The notes: generated from the letters alone by a model not told the origin. A stretch of 64,000 nt of DNA from Agrobacterium tumefaciens (GCF_013337285.1 NZ_SUPW01000005.1:1-64000), one strand, 5' to 3'. Shown: positions 44,014 through 53,856, numbered from the stretch's first letter. Numbers and translations: made by a program.

Positions 44014-45911
44014 TCACGCGCCGCACCACTCTCGCCCTGCTGGCCTCCGTCTTCCTGCCGGCCTATGCGCGCGCCGCCTATACCGACGCCGACTACTTCA
44101 AGGAAAAACGGGAAAAGGGCGAGTTGCCCGACGTGGCGGGACGCCTGCCGAAAAATCCGCGCGTCATCAATATGAAATCGCTCGGCCGCGAACCGGGAAA
44201 ACATGGCGGCTCCGTTCGCATGCTGATCGGTGGTCAGCGCGATATCCGCCTGATGCCTATCAGCAACTATGCCCGTCTCGTCGGTTATGACGAAAAGTTC
44301 GAGCTGCATCCGGACATTCTGGAAAGTTACGACGTCCAGGAAGAACGCATCTTCACCTTCAAGCTGCGCGAGGGCCACAAATGGTCCGATGGCAGCGATT
44401 TGACCTCCGAGGATTTCCGCTATTTCTGGGAGGATGTCGCCCTTAACAAGGAAATCCACAAGGGCGGTCCCCCGATCGAACTTCTGGTCAACAACAATCC
44501 GCCACTGATCGAAGTCATCGACCAACTGACGGTGCGCTACACCTGGGAAGGTCCGAACCCGGATTTTCTGGCGAAACTCGCGGCGGCCTCCCCGGCGCGG
44601 CTGTTCCTGCCTGCCGCCTATATGAAGCAGTTCCACATCAAATATCAGACCGCGGAAAATCTCGCCAAGCTTATCAAGAAGAACAAGGCGGATGACTGGA
44701 GCGGGCTGCATATCAAGATGTCGCGGCAGGTGCGCCCGGAAAACCCCGCTTTGCCGACGCTGGATGCATGGCGCAACACGACCTCGCCGCCGGCCGAACA
44801 GTTCGTGTTCGAGCGCAATCCCTATTATCACCGTGTCGATGAAAACGGCCTGCAGCTGCCTTATCTCGATCGCTTCCTGCTGAACGTCACCTCCTCCGAC
44901 ATCATCTCGGCCAAGACGGCGTCCGGCGACAGCGACCTGCAATATTTCGGCCTCGATTTCGCCGATTACACCTTCCTGAAGGATGCCGAAAAGCGTTTCC
45001 CCCTGAAGGTGAACCTCTACAAACGCTCGCAAGGATCGCGGGTTGCGCTTCTGCCGAACCTCAATTGCGCCGACCCGGCATGGCGGGGTTATTTCCAGGA
45101 CGTGCGGGTGCGCCGCGCGCTGTCCCTTGCGATCAACCGGCACGAAATCAACATGGTCTGCTTTTACGGGCTGGCGAAGGAAAGCTCCGACACCGTTTTG
45201 CCGGAAAGCCCACTTTACAGGCCGGAATTTGCGGAAGCCTGGAGCGCCTTCGACCGCGCAGCGGCCAACAGGCTGCTCGACGAGGTGGGTCTCGATAAAC
45301 GCGACGATGCCGGCATAAGGCTCCTGCCCGATGGCCGTCCGGCCTATATCATCGTCGAAACAACCGGCGAAAGCACGCTTGAGACCGACGTGATGGAACT
45401 GGTGAGCGATTACTGGCGGCGCATCGGCATTGCGGTTTCCGTCCGCCCCACCCAGCGCGATGTCTTCCGCAAGCGTGCGATGGGCGGCGAAGTGCTGATG
45501 TCGGTATGGATGGGCATGGACAATGGCGTACCCACTTCGGATATGCTGCCTTCCGGCCTTGCGCCCACCGGTGACGACCAGCTGCAATGGCCCGTCTGGG
45601 GCATCCATTATCTTTCCGGCGGCCGCGAGGGCAAGGAGCCTGATCTGCCGGAGGCCGCACATCTGCTCGATCTCCTGAAAAAATGGCGCAAAAGCGTCAC
45701 CGAGGAAGAGCGGACGGCGATCTGGCTGGAAATGCTTGATATCTATACACAGCAGGTGTTTTCCATTGGCATCGTCAACGGCGCGCTTCAGCCTGTCGTT
45801 CATGTCAAGCGCATGCGAAACGTGCCCGAAAAGGCACTTTTCGGTTATGAACCCACATCTTATCTCGGCGTCTACCTGCCGGATGCCTTCTGGTACGACG
45901 GGGACGCCTGA
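44010..45911 (+). CDS. Extracellular solute-binding protein, family 5 (oligopeptide-type)
   Basis: This 633-aa periplasmic binding protein has a signal peptide with twin arginines (TRRTTLALLASVFLP, cleavage likely after ARA), which may use Tat. The family 5 domain runs to the end: FELHPDILESYDV, FTFKLREGHKWSDGSDLTSEDF (the SBP_bac_5 signature), and VRRALSLAINRHEI. It is larger than most DppA/OppA proteins (about 530 aa), like the YejA/microcin-C and some oligosaccharide binders. The ligand could be a peptide, an opine-like compound or an oligosaccharide. The start codon is TTG. Adjacent glycosyltransferase genes make a glycan ligand worth considering. Confidence 0.9.
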   Translation: MITRRTTLALLASVFLPAYARAAYTDADYFKEKREKGELPDVAGRLPKNPRVINMKSLGREPGKHGGSVRMLIGGQRDIRLMPISNYARLVGYDEKFELHPDILESYDVQEERIFTFKLREGHKWSDGSDLTSEDFRYFWEDVALNKEIHKGGPPIELLVNNNPPLIEVIDQLTVRYTWEGPNPDFLAKLAAASPARLFLPAAYMKQFHIKYQTAENLAKLIKKNKADDWSGLHIKMSRQVRPENPALPTLDAWRNTTSPPAEQFVFERNPYYHRVDENGLQLPYLDRFLLNVTSSDIISAKTASGDSDLQYFGLDFADYTFLKDAEKRFPLKVNLYKRSQGSRVALLPNLNCADPAWRGYFQDVRVRRALSLAINRHEINMVCFYGLAKESSDTVLPESPLYRPEFAEAWSAFDRAAANRLLDEVGLDKRDDAGIRLLPDGRPAYIIVETTGESTLETDVMELVSDYWRRIGIAVSVRPTQRDVFRKRAMGGEVLMSVWMGMDNGVPTSDMLPSGLAPTGDDQLQWPVWGIHYLSGGREGKEPDLPEAAHLLDLLKKWRKSVTEEERTAIWLEMLDIYTQQVFSIGIVNGALQPVVHVKRMRNVPEKALFGYEPTSYLGVYLPDAFWYDGDA

Positions 45912-45912
45912 T

Positions 45913-46911
45913 ATGCTGCGATATATTATCAAGCGCATCCTCGTCATGATCCCCACGCTGATCCTGATCTCGATGCTGGTCTTCACCATTATCGAATTGC
46001 CACCGGGTGATTATTTCGAAAGCTATGTCGCCGAACTGCGCGCCATGGGCGAGACGGCGAACCTTGCCGAAATCGAGGAGCTGCGCGTCCGCTACGGTTT
46101 CGACCAGCCCGCGCCGATCCGCTACTTCCGCTGGGCGACCGGCATGCTGGTCGGCGATTTCGGTTATTCCTTCGAATATCAGCTGCCCGTCAGCGATGTG
46201 GTGGGAGACCGCCTGTGGCTGACGGTTCTCGTGTCGTTCCTCACCATCATCGTCACCTGGATTCTCGCTTTTCCGATCGGCATCTACTCCGCCACACATA
46301 AATATAGCTGGGGCGACTATGGCCTGACCTTCCTCGGCCTGCTCGGCATCGCCATTCCCAACTTCATGCTGGCGCTCATCCTGATGTATTTCGCCAATAT
46401 CTGGTTCGGTATCTCCATCGGCCATCTGATGGACCGCGAATATCTGAACCAGGCGATGAGCTGGGCGAAGTTCAAATCGATCCTCGAACATATCTGGATC
46501 CCCGTCCTCATCATCGGAACGGCGGGCACGGCGGGCATGATCCGCCGCCTGCGCGCCAACCTTTTGGACGAATTGCAGAAACAATATGTCGTGACTGCCC
46601 GTGCCAAGGGGCTTCACCCCTTTAAGGTGCTGATCAAATACCCGCTGCGCATGGCGCTGAATTTCTTCATCTCGGATATCGGCTCGATCCTGCCCGCCAT
46701 CATTTCCGGCGCGGAAATCACCGCCGTCGTCCTGTCGCTCGAAACCACCGGTCCTATGCTCATCCGCGCGCTGCAAAGCCAGGATATGTATCTGGCCGGT
46801 TCGTTCCTGATGTTCCTCGCTTTCCTGACGGTGATCGGCGTTCTGGTGTCGGATATCGCCCTTGCCATACTCGACCCGAGAATCCGCTTTGGAGGTGGTA
46901 ACGTCAAATGA
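45913..46911 (+). CDS. Oligopeptide-type ABC importer permease 1 (DppB-like)
   Basis: This 332-aa membrane protein opens MLRYIIKRILVMIPTLILI, the DppB signature, with about six helices. The EAA-type loop VTARAKGLHPFKVLIKYPLR contacts the ATPase. The ATG at 45913 follows the binding-protein stop by 1 base; longer in-frame starts inside that gene are rejected. It is coupled to the second permease by ATGA. Confidence 0.93.
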   Translation: MLRYIIKRILVMIPTLILISMLVFTIIELPPGDYFESYVAELRAMGETANLAEIEELRVRYGFDQPAPIRYFRWATGMLVGDFGYSFEYQLPVSDVVGDRLWLTVLVSFLTIIVTWILAFPIGIYSATHKYSWGDYGLTFLGLLGIAIPNFMLALILMYFANIWFGISIGHLMDREYLNQAMSWAKFKSILEHIWIPVLIIGTAGTAGMIRRLRANLLDELQKQYVVTARAKGLHPFKVLIKYPLRMALNFFISDIGSILPAIISGAEITAVVLSLETTGPMLIRALQSQDMYLAGSFLMFLAFLTVIGVLVSDIALAILDPRIRFGGGNVK

Positions 46912-48083
46912 CTTCATCCATCCCGAATTCAGGCGAAGCGCTGCCGCATTACGTCTCGACCGCGCCCTTCGATCCCTCCTTGATCGAACCGAACACATCC
47001 GGAATGGCAGCCTTCAGCAAGGCGTCGCAGCTGAAGCTCATGTGGTGGCAGTTTCGCCAGCACAAGATCGCCGTCTGGTCCGGTGCCTTTCTGGTGGTTC
47101 TTTATCTCTCGATCCTGATCAGCGAGTTCCTCGCGCCTTACAACCTCCATACCCGCAATATCGAGCATATCTACGCCCCGCCGCAGGCCATTCACCTCTT
47201 TGATAACGGAAAATTTGTCGGCCCCTTCGTGTACGGCCGGGAAATGACGCTCGACATGGACAATCTGAGGCGTGTCTATCGGGACGTGCCAACGGATGTT
47301 CAGCCGCTGCGTTTCTTCTGCAAGGGCGATACCTACCGTTTCTGGGGCATGTTCGAGGGCAGGACCCATTTTGTATGCCCCGCCGAAGGCGGCGAAATGT
47401 TCCTGCTCGGCACCGATCGTCTCGGACGCGATGTGTTGTCGCGCATCATCTATGGCGCGCGCATCTCGCTCACTATCGGCCTTCTCGGCGTCGCCATGAG
47501 CTTCGTTCTCGGCATTGTGATCGGCGGTCTCGCTGGTTATCGCGGCGGCACCTTTGATCTCATCGTCCAGCGCATCATCGAGGTCCTGCAATCCATCCCA
47601 AGCATTCCGCTGTGGCTGGCGCTTGCGGCGATCATGCCGGTGACCTGGAGCCCGATCCTCGTCTATCTCGGCATTACCATCATTCTCGGCATGCTGGACT
47701 GGACGGGACTGGCGCGCGCCGTGCGTTCGAAATTGCTGGCGCTTCGCGAAGAAGACTATGTTTTGGCTGCACAATTGATGGGCGCGGGCACACCGCGCAT
47801 CATCGGCAGGCACCTTATTCCCGGCTTCATGTCGCACCTCATCGCCTCGGCCACGTTGACTATACCGGGCATGATTCTCGGCGAAACCGCGCTGAGCTTC
47901 CTCGGCCTCGGCCTCAGACCACCGATCACAAGTTGGGGAATTCTGCTCACGGAGGCGCGCAGCGTCAGCGTCATTGCGCTATATCCATGGCTTCTCATAC
48001 CGACGATCCCGGTCGTTCTCGTCATTCTGGCCTTTAATTTCTTCGGCGACGGACTACGTGATGCTGCGGATCCCTTCAGATAA
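46908..48083 (+). CDS. Oligopeptide-type ABC importer permease 2 (DppC-like)
   Basis: This 391-aa membrane protein has the DppC order: an N-terminal cytosolic segment, one helix (IAVWSGAFLVVLYLSILI), a periplasmic insert of about 110 aa, then five helices with the EAA loop LREEDYVLAAQLMGAGTPRI and FLGLGLRPPITSWG. The long periplasmic insert (about 75-180) is a feature of the YejE-like branch. It is the last gene of the importer operon; 72 bp separate it from the next glycosyltransferase. Confidence 0.92.
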   Translation: MTSSIPNSGEALPHYVSTAPFDPSLIEPNTSGMAAFSKASQLKLMWWQFRQHKIAVWSGAFLVVLYLSILISEFLAPYNLHTRNIEHIYAPPQAIHLFDNGKFVGPFVYGREMTLDMDNLRRVYRDVPTDVQPLRFFCKGDTYRFWGMFEGRTHFVCPAEGGEMFLLGTDRLGRDVLSRIIYGARISLTIGLLGVAMSFVLGIVIGGLAGYRGGTFDLIVQRIIEVLQSIPSIPLWLALAAIMPVTWSPILVYLGITIILGMLDWTGLARAVRSKLLALREEDYVLAAQLMGAGTPRIIGRHLIPGFMSHLIASATLTIPGMILGETALSFLGLGLRPPITSWGILLTEARSVSVIALYPWLLIPTIPVVLVILAFNFFGDGLRDAADPFR

Positions 48084-48155
48084 AATGGAACACCCTTTGA
48101 TAAACTGCTCTTCCGCCATCGCCTTTTTTGTGAAAGGCAAAAAGAGGTGTGGCCC

Positions 48156-49364
48156 ATGACCTCCCGTTTGAACGACGCGCGTATCCTCATGTACAGCCAT
48201 GATTCTTTCGGCCTCGGACATCTGCGACGGTGTCGCACCATTGCCCATGCGCTGGTGGAGGATTATCGCGGCCTCAACGTTCTCATCATTTCCGGTGCGA
48301 CAATTGCCGGCGCCTTCGATTATCGCGCCCGCGTCGATTTCGTGAAGATCCCGAGCGTCATCAAGCTGCGCAACGGCGAATACACCTCGATGGACAGGCA
48401 TATCGATCTCCAGGAAACGCTGAAGATGCGCCGTTCCATCATTTATCACACCGCCGAAAGCTTCCAGCCCGATATCTTCATCGTCGACAAGGAGCCAATG
48501 GGCCTTCGCGGCGAAGTGGAAGAAACGCTCGCCTACCTCAAGGGACAGGGAACCAAGCTCGTTATCGGCCTGCGTGACGTCATGGATGCGCCGCAACTGC
48601 TCGAAGCGGAGTGGAAGCGCAACAACGTCATGACCAAGATCGGCCAGTTTTATGACCACGTCTGGGTCTATGGCCCGCCGGATTTCCACGACCCGCTGAC
48701 GGGGCTCGATGTTCCCGAAAACGTTCGTGACAAGATGGATTTCGTCGGCTTCCTGCAAAGGTCCAAAACGCAGGCCGAAACCGTGGCACACCGCCCGGAA
48801 GGTGACTATCTCCTCATCACCACCGGCGGCGGCGGCGATGGCAGCGAATTGATCGACGATGTCATCAACGCTTACCGCCATGATCCTGAACTGACCCACA
48901 AGGCGCTGGTGGTACTCGGCCCCTATATGCCGGCGGATCAGCGCCAGCGCTTCATGAGCAGCGTTGCCGATATTCCCCATATCGAGATCATCGAATTCGA
49001 CAACCGCATGGAAGATCTCGTCGCCGGCGCCCAGGCCGTCGTGTCGATGGGCGGCTATAACACCGTCTGCGAAATCTTGTCCTTCGACAAGCCCGCCCTC
49101 GTCGTGCCGCGCACCGTGCCGCGGGAAGAGCAGCTGATCCGCGCCAGCCGCGCCTCGGAGCTTGGCCTTTTCGACATGCTTTTGCCGGAAGATGCCGAAA
49201 ATCCCGCAAAAATGGCGGAAGCTCTCAAAGCCCTGCCCAACCGCGCGCCACCCTCCGTCAATTCGCGAGAGCTGAAGCTCGACGGTCTGGAAAACATATC
49301 GAAACGGATCGCCGAATGGCTGCCGCCCGAGGGCGAAAAGGCGCCGATCACGCTCTCTGCGTGA
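48156..49364 (+). CDS. Glycosyltransferase with GT28 (MurG-like) C-terminal domain, copy 1
   Basis: This 402-aa GT-B protein starts at the ATG at 48156 (GAGG upstream; the GTG at 48147 has no room for a ribosome site). The N-terminus ILMYSHDSFGLGHLRRCRTI binds the acceptor side. The C-terminal half has LLITTGGGGDGSELIDDVI and SMGGYNTVCEILSFDKPALV, the UDP-sugar-binding pattern of GT28 enzymes. A close paralogue is encoded at 50652, with a GT4 gene between them. No membrane segment. Specific donor unknown. Confidence 0.87.
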   Translation: MTSRLNDARILMYSHDSFGLGHLRRCRTIAHALVEDYRGLNVLIISGATIAGAFDYRARVDFVKIPSVIKLRNGEYTSMDRHIDLQETLKMRRSIIYHTAESFQPDIFIVDKEPMGLRGEVEETLAYLKGQGTKLVIGLRDVMDAPQLLEAEWKRNNVMTKIGQFYDHVWVYGPPDFHDPLTGLDVPENVRDKMDFVGFLQRSKTQAETVAHRPEGDYLLITTGGGGDGSELIDDVINAYRHDPELTHKALVVLGPYMPADQRQRFMSSVADIPHIEIIEFDNRMEDLVAGAQAVVSMGGYNTVCEILSFDKPALVVPRTVPREEQLIRASRASELGLFDMLLPEDAENPAKMAEALKALPNRAPPSVNSRELKLDGLENISKRIAEWLPPEGEKAPITLSA

Positions 49365-49407
49365 CCGGCTCCCCGACAACCACCGCTTCAAAAGAGACAC
49401 GCGCAAC

Positions 49408-50655
49408 GTGACCGATACAAAAAAAATCGTGGTGCTCCTCAAGGGCTATCCGCGCCTGTCCGAGACTTTCATCGCCCAGGAACTTCTGGGGCTTGAAAAG
49501 GCCGGGCTGAAACTCGAACTCATGTCCATGCGCCGGCCGACAGACAAAAAGCGCCACCCCGTTCATGATGAAATCCGCGCACCCGTCACCTACCTGCCGG
49601 AATATCTGCATGAGGAGCCGCTGCGCGTCCTGAAAGCGCTGTGGGCCTGCCGCAAGAAGCCGGGCTTCACCAGCGCGCTCCGCCGTTTCTTCAATGATCT
49701 GCCACATGATCTCAGCCGCAACCGCTTCCGCCGTTTCGGTCAGGCCGCCGTGTTAGCCCATGAATGGCCTGTGGATGCCGAGTGGCTGCATGTCCACTTC
49801 ATCCACACGCCCGCCTCGGTCGCCGCCTATACGCATCTCATCACCGGAACGCCGTGGACGATTTCCGCTCATGCCAAGGACATCTGGACTTCGAGCGACC
49901 GCGACCTATCCGGCAAGCTTCAAAGCGCCCGCTGGGCCGTCACCTGCACGGCCGGCGGCTTTCAGCACCTTCGCGACCTTTCCGGAGCGAAGCAGAATGT
50001 GCACTTAAGCTATCATGGGCTAGATCTCACCCGCTTCCCGCATTTCGAAGCGCCGCGTCCGGCAAGAGATGGATCGGTCGCCGATGATCCGGTCCGGATT
50101 TTAAGCGTCGGCCGGGCGGTCAAAAAAAAGGGCATCGATATTCTGTTGCGGGCGCTGGCCTCGCTTCCGCAGCATATCCATTGGCGCTTTACCCATATTG
50201 GCGGCGGCGACGAACTGGCCGCACTGAAGAAACTCGCCGACGAGCTTGGCATCGCCGACAGGATCGTCTGGACCGGTGCCATGGACCAGAAGCAGGTGCT
50301 GGAGAATTATCGCGAGGCGGACCTCTTCGCACTCGCCTGCCGCATCACCAGCGATGGCGACCGTGACGGTCTTCCCAATGTTCTGGTCGAGGCCGCCAGC
50401 CAGGCGCTGACCTGTATTTCCACCAATATCTCAGGCATTCCAGAGTTTTTCGTCTCTGGCGAAAACGGCTTGTTGACGGAACCCGAAAATCCGGCCGCCT
50501 TCGCAGAGGCCCTGCGCAGCGCGATCACCGATCCGCAATTGCGCCAGCGTCTGGGTAACGCCGCCGAAAACCGTGTTCGAACCGCCTTCGACCATCGCAC
50601 CAGTATTGCCGAGTTGAAGGCCCTGTTCGAGACCGAGTGGGAAAAGACACCATGA
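49408..50655 (+). CDS. Glycosyltransferase family 4 protein (colanic-acid type)
   Basis: This 415-aa enzyme begins VVLLKGYPRLSETFIAQELL, the opening typical of WcaL/AmsK-type colanic acid glycosyltransferases. The acceptor-side histidine motif is HVHFIHTPASVA, ILSVGRAVKKKGIDILLRAL opens the donor domain, and DGLPNVLVEAASQALTCIST holds the EX7E-type site. It starts with GTG, 43 bp after the first MurG-like gene, and its stop overlaps the next gene (ATGA). It is the middle of three coupled glycosyltransferases. Confidence 0.9.
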   Translation: MTDTKKIVVLLKGYPRLSETFIAQELLGLEKAGLKLELMSMRRPTDKKRHPVHDEIRAPVTYLPEYLHEEPLRVLKALWACRKKPGFTSALRRFFNDLPHDLSRNRFRRFGQAAVLAHEWPVDAEWLHVHFIHTPASVAAYTHLITGTPWTISAHAKDIWTSSDRDLSGKLQSARWAVTCTAGGFQHLRDLSGAKQNVHLSYHGLDLTRFPHFEAPRPARDGSVADDPVRILSVGRAVKKKGIDILLRALASLPQHIHWRFTHIGGGDELAALKKLADELGIADRIVWTGAMDQKQVLENYREADLFALACRITSDGDRDGLPNVLVEAASQALTCISTNISGIPEFFVSGENGLLTEPENPAAFAEALRSAITDPQLRQRLGNAAENRVRTAFDHRTSIAELKALFETEWEKTP

Positions 50656-51803
50656 GCAATCCAGAAAGACGCCCTTCCGTTTTCTTTTATGTCCAGCACC
50701 TTCTGGGCATCGGCCATATCGCCCGCGCCAGCCGCATTGCCAACGCGCTTCAGGCGGATGGTTTCGATGTCGTTCTAGTCACAGGCGGCACACCGGTCCC
50801 GGGCTTTCCGGGTGAGGGAATCCGCCATGTCGAGCTACCACCGATCGCGGTCAGCGACGGCAGCTTTTCCGGTCTTGTCGATAGTTCCGGCAAGCCGGTG
50901 GACGACGCCTTCAGAAAGCTCAGAACCGATATGCTGATTGGTGCCTATCACGGTGCAAAACCCGATATCGTCATCATCGAAGCTTTCCCCTTCGGCCGCA
51001 GGCAGGTGCGGTTCGAATTGCTGTCGCTGCTTGACGAGATCGAGGACAGCGAACCGCGCCCGCTGGTCATGACATCGCTGCGCGATATTCTACAGGAAAA
51101 AACCAAGCCGGGCCGGGACGAAGAAACCGTGTCGCTGGTGAAAAAGCATTTCGATGCCGTGCTGGTGCATGGCGACCCGAATTTCGCCCGGCTGGAAGAC
51201 ACCTTCCCCCTTGCCGGCGAGATCAGCCAGCGCATCGTCTATACCGGCCTTGTTGCCCCGCTTCCACCGCCGCAACCGGCGGAGAAATTCGATATCGTGG
51301 TATCCGCCGGCGGTGGCGCGGTCGGTGCAGCACTTGTCCGGGCCGCCCTTGAAGCCGCACCGCTGCTGGACGGGATCGGGAACTGGTGCCTCGTCACTGG
51401 CCCCAACATGCGCCAGGTGGATTTCGACGCGATTTCGGCTGAGGCGCCGCACAATGTCTCTGTCTTCCGTTTCCGCAAGGATTTCGCAAGCCTGCTCGCC
51501 GGCGCGCGGCTTTCGGTTTCACAGGCCGGTTACAACACCGTCTGCGATATTCTTCAGGCCAAATGCCGCTCGCTCCTCATCCCCTTTGCAGCCGGTGGCG
51601 AAACCGAACAGAGCGCCCGTGCCGAACGATTGGCACGGTTGGGGTTGGCGCAGGTTCTGGAGGAGAAAGATATCTCCGCGCAATCCATGGCCGATGCCAT
51701 CACGGCGGCATTGGCCCTGCCGGCACCAGACACGATCAGCCTCGATCTCGATGGCGCGGACGGTACGGCTAGGGCTTTGCGCCGCCTTTATGATGAGCGG
51801 TAA
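50652..51803 (+). CDS. Glycosyltransferase with GT28 (MurG-like) C-terminal domain, copy 2
   Basis: This 383-aa paralogue of the protein at 48156 has the same layout: N-terminal FYVQHLLGIGHIARASRIAN, a central DIVIIEAFPFGRRQVRFELL, and C-terminal VVSAGGGAVGAALVRAAL with VSQAGYNTVCDILQAKCRSL. The ATG at 50652 overlaps the previous stop. The two paralogues flank a GT4 gene, so the trio may build a three-sugar unit. The last 35 bp overlap the convergent cutC gene. Confidence 0.87.
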   Translation: MSNPERRPSVFFYVQHLLGIGHIARASRIANALQADGFDVVLVTGGTPVPGFPGEGIRHVELPPIAVSDGSFSGLVDSSGKPVDDAFRKLRTDMLIGAYHGAKPDIVIIEAFPFGRRQVRFELLSLLDEIEDSEPRPLVMTSLRDILQEKTKPGRDEETVSLVKKHFDAVLVHGDPNFARLEDTFPLAGEISQRIVYTGLVAPLPPPQPAEKFDIVVSAGGGAVGAALVRAALEAAPLLDGIGNWCLVTGPNMRQVDFDAISAEAPHNVSVFRFRKDFASLLAGARLSVSQAGYNTVCDILQAKCRSLLIPFAAGGETEQSARAERLARLGLAQVLEEKDISAQSMADAITAALALPAPDTISLDLDGADGTARALRRLYDER

Positions 51804-52509
51804 GCATCGCCTTTAATTCGCGAACCGCCGCCTCATCTGTACCCTTGCGCCCATCGCCGGTGAAACCTAGCTTCGCCACCCGGCTTTCCGGATCATAGAA
51901 GGGAACGGCGGAACAGGAGGCGTGGATTTCCGTAATCGGAAAGCGATCCAGCAATGCCTGCACGCTCTGCGGACGCACGCCGGCACCCGGCATGATGACG
52001 ATCCGACCGGCTGCTCTCTCGGATAGACGCGCCAGCGCCTCTACCCCTTCAAGCGCCGAACGGGCGCCGCCGGAAGTCAGAATTCTCGGGAAACCGAGAG
52101 CGATGGCCGCCTCCAGCGCTTCATCCATATCCGGAACGACATCGAAAGCCCGATGCAGCGTCATATCCAGCCCCTCGGCATGACGGCGCAATTCTTCAAG
52201 CAGGGCAATGTCAAGCGAGCCATCGCCAAGCGACGCGCCAAGCACCAGGCCGGAAAGGCCTGCCGCACGTGCCGCATCGATATCGCGTTTCATCACATCT
52301 GCTTCGTCGCGCGTGAACACGAAATCACCGGCGCGCGGCCTGATCATCACGCTGACGGGCAATCCACAGGACGCCGCCCGTTGCATGAAGCCCGCAGACG
52401 GCGTTACGCCGCCGCCGGAGAGCGCGGCGCATAACTCGATCCGATCGGCCCCGCCCCGAACCGCCGCTTCCAGACCGGCCACATCGTCCACGCAAATCTC
52501 GAGAATCAT
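51769..52509 (-). CDS. cutC: CutC family protein (copper homeostasis-associated TIM barrel)
   Basis: This 246-aa TIM-barrel protein has ILEICVDDVAGLEAAVRGGA at the start, DRIELCAALSGGGVTPS, MIRPRAGDFVF, TLHRAFD and ILTSGGA, all CutC signatures. The link to copper handling in bacteria is weak and its real reaction is unknown. The ATG at 52509 (GAGG upstream) is preferred over the one at 52524. It follows the MFS gene on the same strand, with an 80-bp gap, and may belong to the amino-sugar locus, where CutC genes are common neighbours. Confidence 0.93.
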   Translation of the reverse strand: MILEICVDDVAGLEAAVRGGADRIELCAALSGGGVTPSAGFMQRAASCGLPVSVMIRPRAGDFVFTRDEADVMKRDIDAARAAGLSGLVLGASLGDGSLDIALLEELRRHAEGLDMTLHRAFDVVPDMDEALEAAIALGFPRILTSGGARSALEGVEALARLSERAAGRIVIMPGAGVRPQSVQALLDRFPITEIHASCSAVPFYDPESRVAKLGFTGDGRKGTDEAAVRELKAMLTAHHKGGAKP

Positions 52510-52588
52510 CCTAACCTCTTTCATTTGAACGTGCCCTGTTTACGCACCGGAGCATCCGAAAACCGCTCACACTTTTCGGTCCGAGGCT

Positions 52589-53794
52589 CTACCTGCGGCG
52601 ACCCGTCCCATCAAGCGTGTAGAGCATATAAACGCCGCCAAGACCCACGATCGCCCCCAATATGGAGGTGCCCGAATAGGTGGAGACCATTGTCCCAACG
52701 GCAAAAATCAGTGCACCCAGACCGGCACCGAGGAAGATATTGACCGCGATCAGCGAGCTTCCAAGCCCCGGCCGGTCCGCGATCAACTCCTGCAGATAGG
52801 TGATGGGGATGCTGATGATGGCAGCAGCCCCCAACGCGCTGATGAAAGTCTGCGCGTAGATATGCCAGGGTTCCGTCGCAAGCCCCTGCAGAATGAGGTA
52901 GACCGCATAAAGCACCGCTCCCGCCGCCAAGGTCAGCGTTTGCGGCACCTTCTTCTCGATCCAGCCCCACAAGAGAATGAAGACAATTTCGAGCGCAGCA
53001 ACGATGCCCGCCACGATGCCGATATCCGCCACCGTGCCCTTCGCCTGGCCCGTTATGATGAGCGAACGTATGGAATCATTGAGATGCAGCATCGAGCAGA
53101 TGAGCGCGATGGCGATGATCCGCAGCAATACCCGCGGTGATCCGATTTCCGCAAGCGAGGCACGCAGACCAAAACGCGCTTCCGTATTCACCACCGCCGG
53201 CGTGGCGGCCCGAGGCAGGCAGAAGGCCACGAGCAGAAAACAGACGAGTGCGCAAAGGCCGGAAAACAGGAAGGCCGTCAGCATATTGCCGGAACTGATG
53301 AGAAAAATGCCGACGATACCCGGCACCAGCACCCATGACAGCGAGATTGTCGCCCGCATGATCGAGTTCACGGCAATCATGTCGCCCGTCGAAAGATTGC
53401 GGGCATCGGCGCGCACATGCGCGAAGATCAGCGAGTTCATCGCCCCGAAAATCGGCAGGAGAATGAGCTTCGCGCTCACAAAGGCCGTCGCATTGCCCGC
53501 CAGATAAACCAGCATATAGCCGCTGACACCGAACAGCGCGATATAGAGCATGGGCTTGCGATATTCGCCCAGCCTGTCAGCCACAATCCCCATCAGCACG
53601 CTGGCGCTGACATTGATGATGGCAGCAAAAAGCATCAGCAGGGAATAAACGGTGTTGCTGAGCCCGATTTCGCGAATGCCGATGACCGCCTGATAAGGTG
53701 CGGTCGCCGCATTCGAAAATCCGAAAAACAGGATGGCGAGCGCCCCGATGCGGATCGACGGATTATTGATGACGATGGAAAGAGCCGACGGCAT
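52589..53794 (-). CDS. MFS transporter, sugar-efflux (SetA/B) type
   Basis: This 401-aa inner-membrane protein has twelve predicted helices in two six-helix halves. The loop motif GIVADRLGEYRKPMLY between helices 2 and 3 is the MFS signature, and WGWIEKKVPQ is the matching loop of the second half. Its character is that of the SET sugar-efflux group, which exports excess mono- or disaccharides. It sits in the amino-sugar catabolic cluster, which fits a role as overflow exporter. Direction of transport is inferred only from the family. Confidence 0.85.
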   Translation of the reverse strand: MPSALSIVINNPSIRIGALAILFFGFSNAATAPYQAVIGIREIGLSNTVYSLLMLFAAIINVSASVLMGIVADRLGEYRKPMLYIALFGVSGYMLVYLAGNATAFVSAKLILLPIFGAMNSLIFAHVRADARNLSTGDMIAVNSIMRATISLSWVLVPGIVGIFLISSGNMLTAFLFSGLCALVCFLLVAFCLPRAATPAVVNTEARFGLRASLAEIGSPRVLLRIIAIALICSMLHLNDSIRSLIITGQAKGTVADIGIVAGIVAALEIVFILLWGWIEKKVPQTLTLAAGAVLYAVYLILQGLATEPWHIYAQTFISALGAAAIISIPITYLQELIADRPGLGSSLIAVNIFLGAGLGALIFAVGTMVSTYSGTSILGAIVGLGGVYMLYTLDGTGRRR

Positions 53795-53856
53795 GGATAT
53801 TCGCCTGAGATGATCCGGCCTCGCCGGATCGCTGGATAAAAGCTACCGGACCGCTG

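Noticed and set aside
45736..45912. N-terminal extension of the DppB-like permease
   Set aside because: It lies wholly inside the upstream binding-protein gene; the membrane protein begins normally at MLRYIIKRIL.
43800..45989. 729-codon open frame antisense to the family 5 binding protein and the end of the ATPase gene
   Set aside because: Composition is that of a reverse-strand shadow; the plus-strand genes have unmistakable family motifs and coupled starts.
48054..49442. 462-codon frame antisense to the first MurG-like gene
   Set aside because: Same reason; no domain and no promoter or ribosome site.
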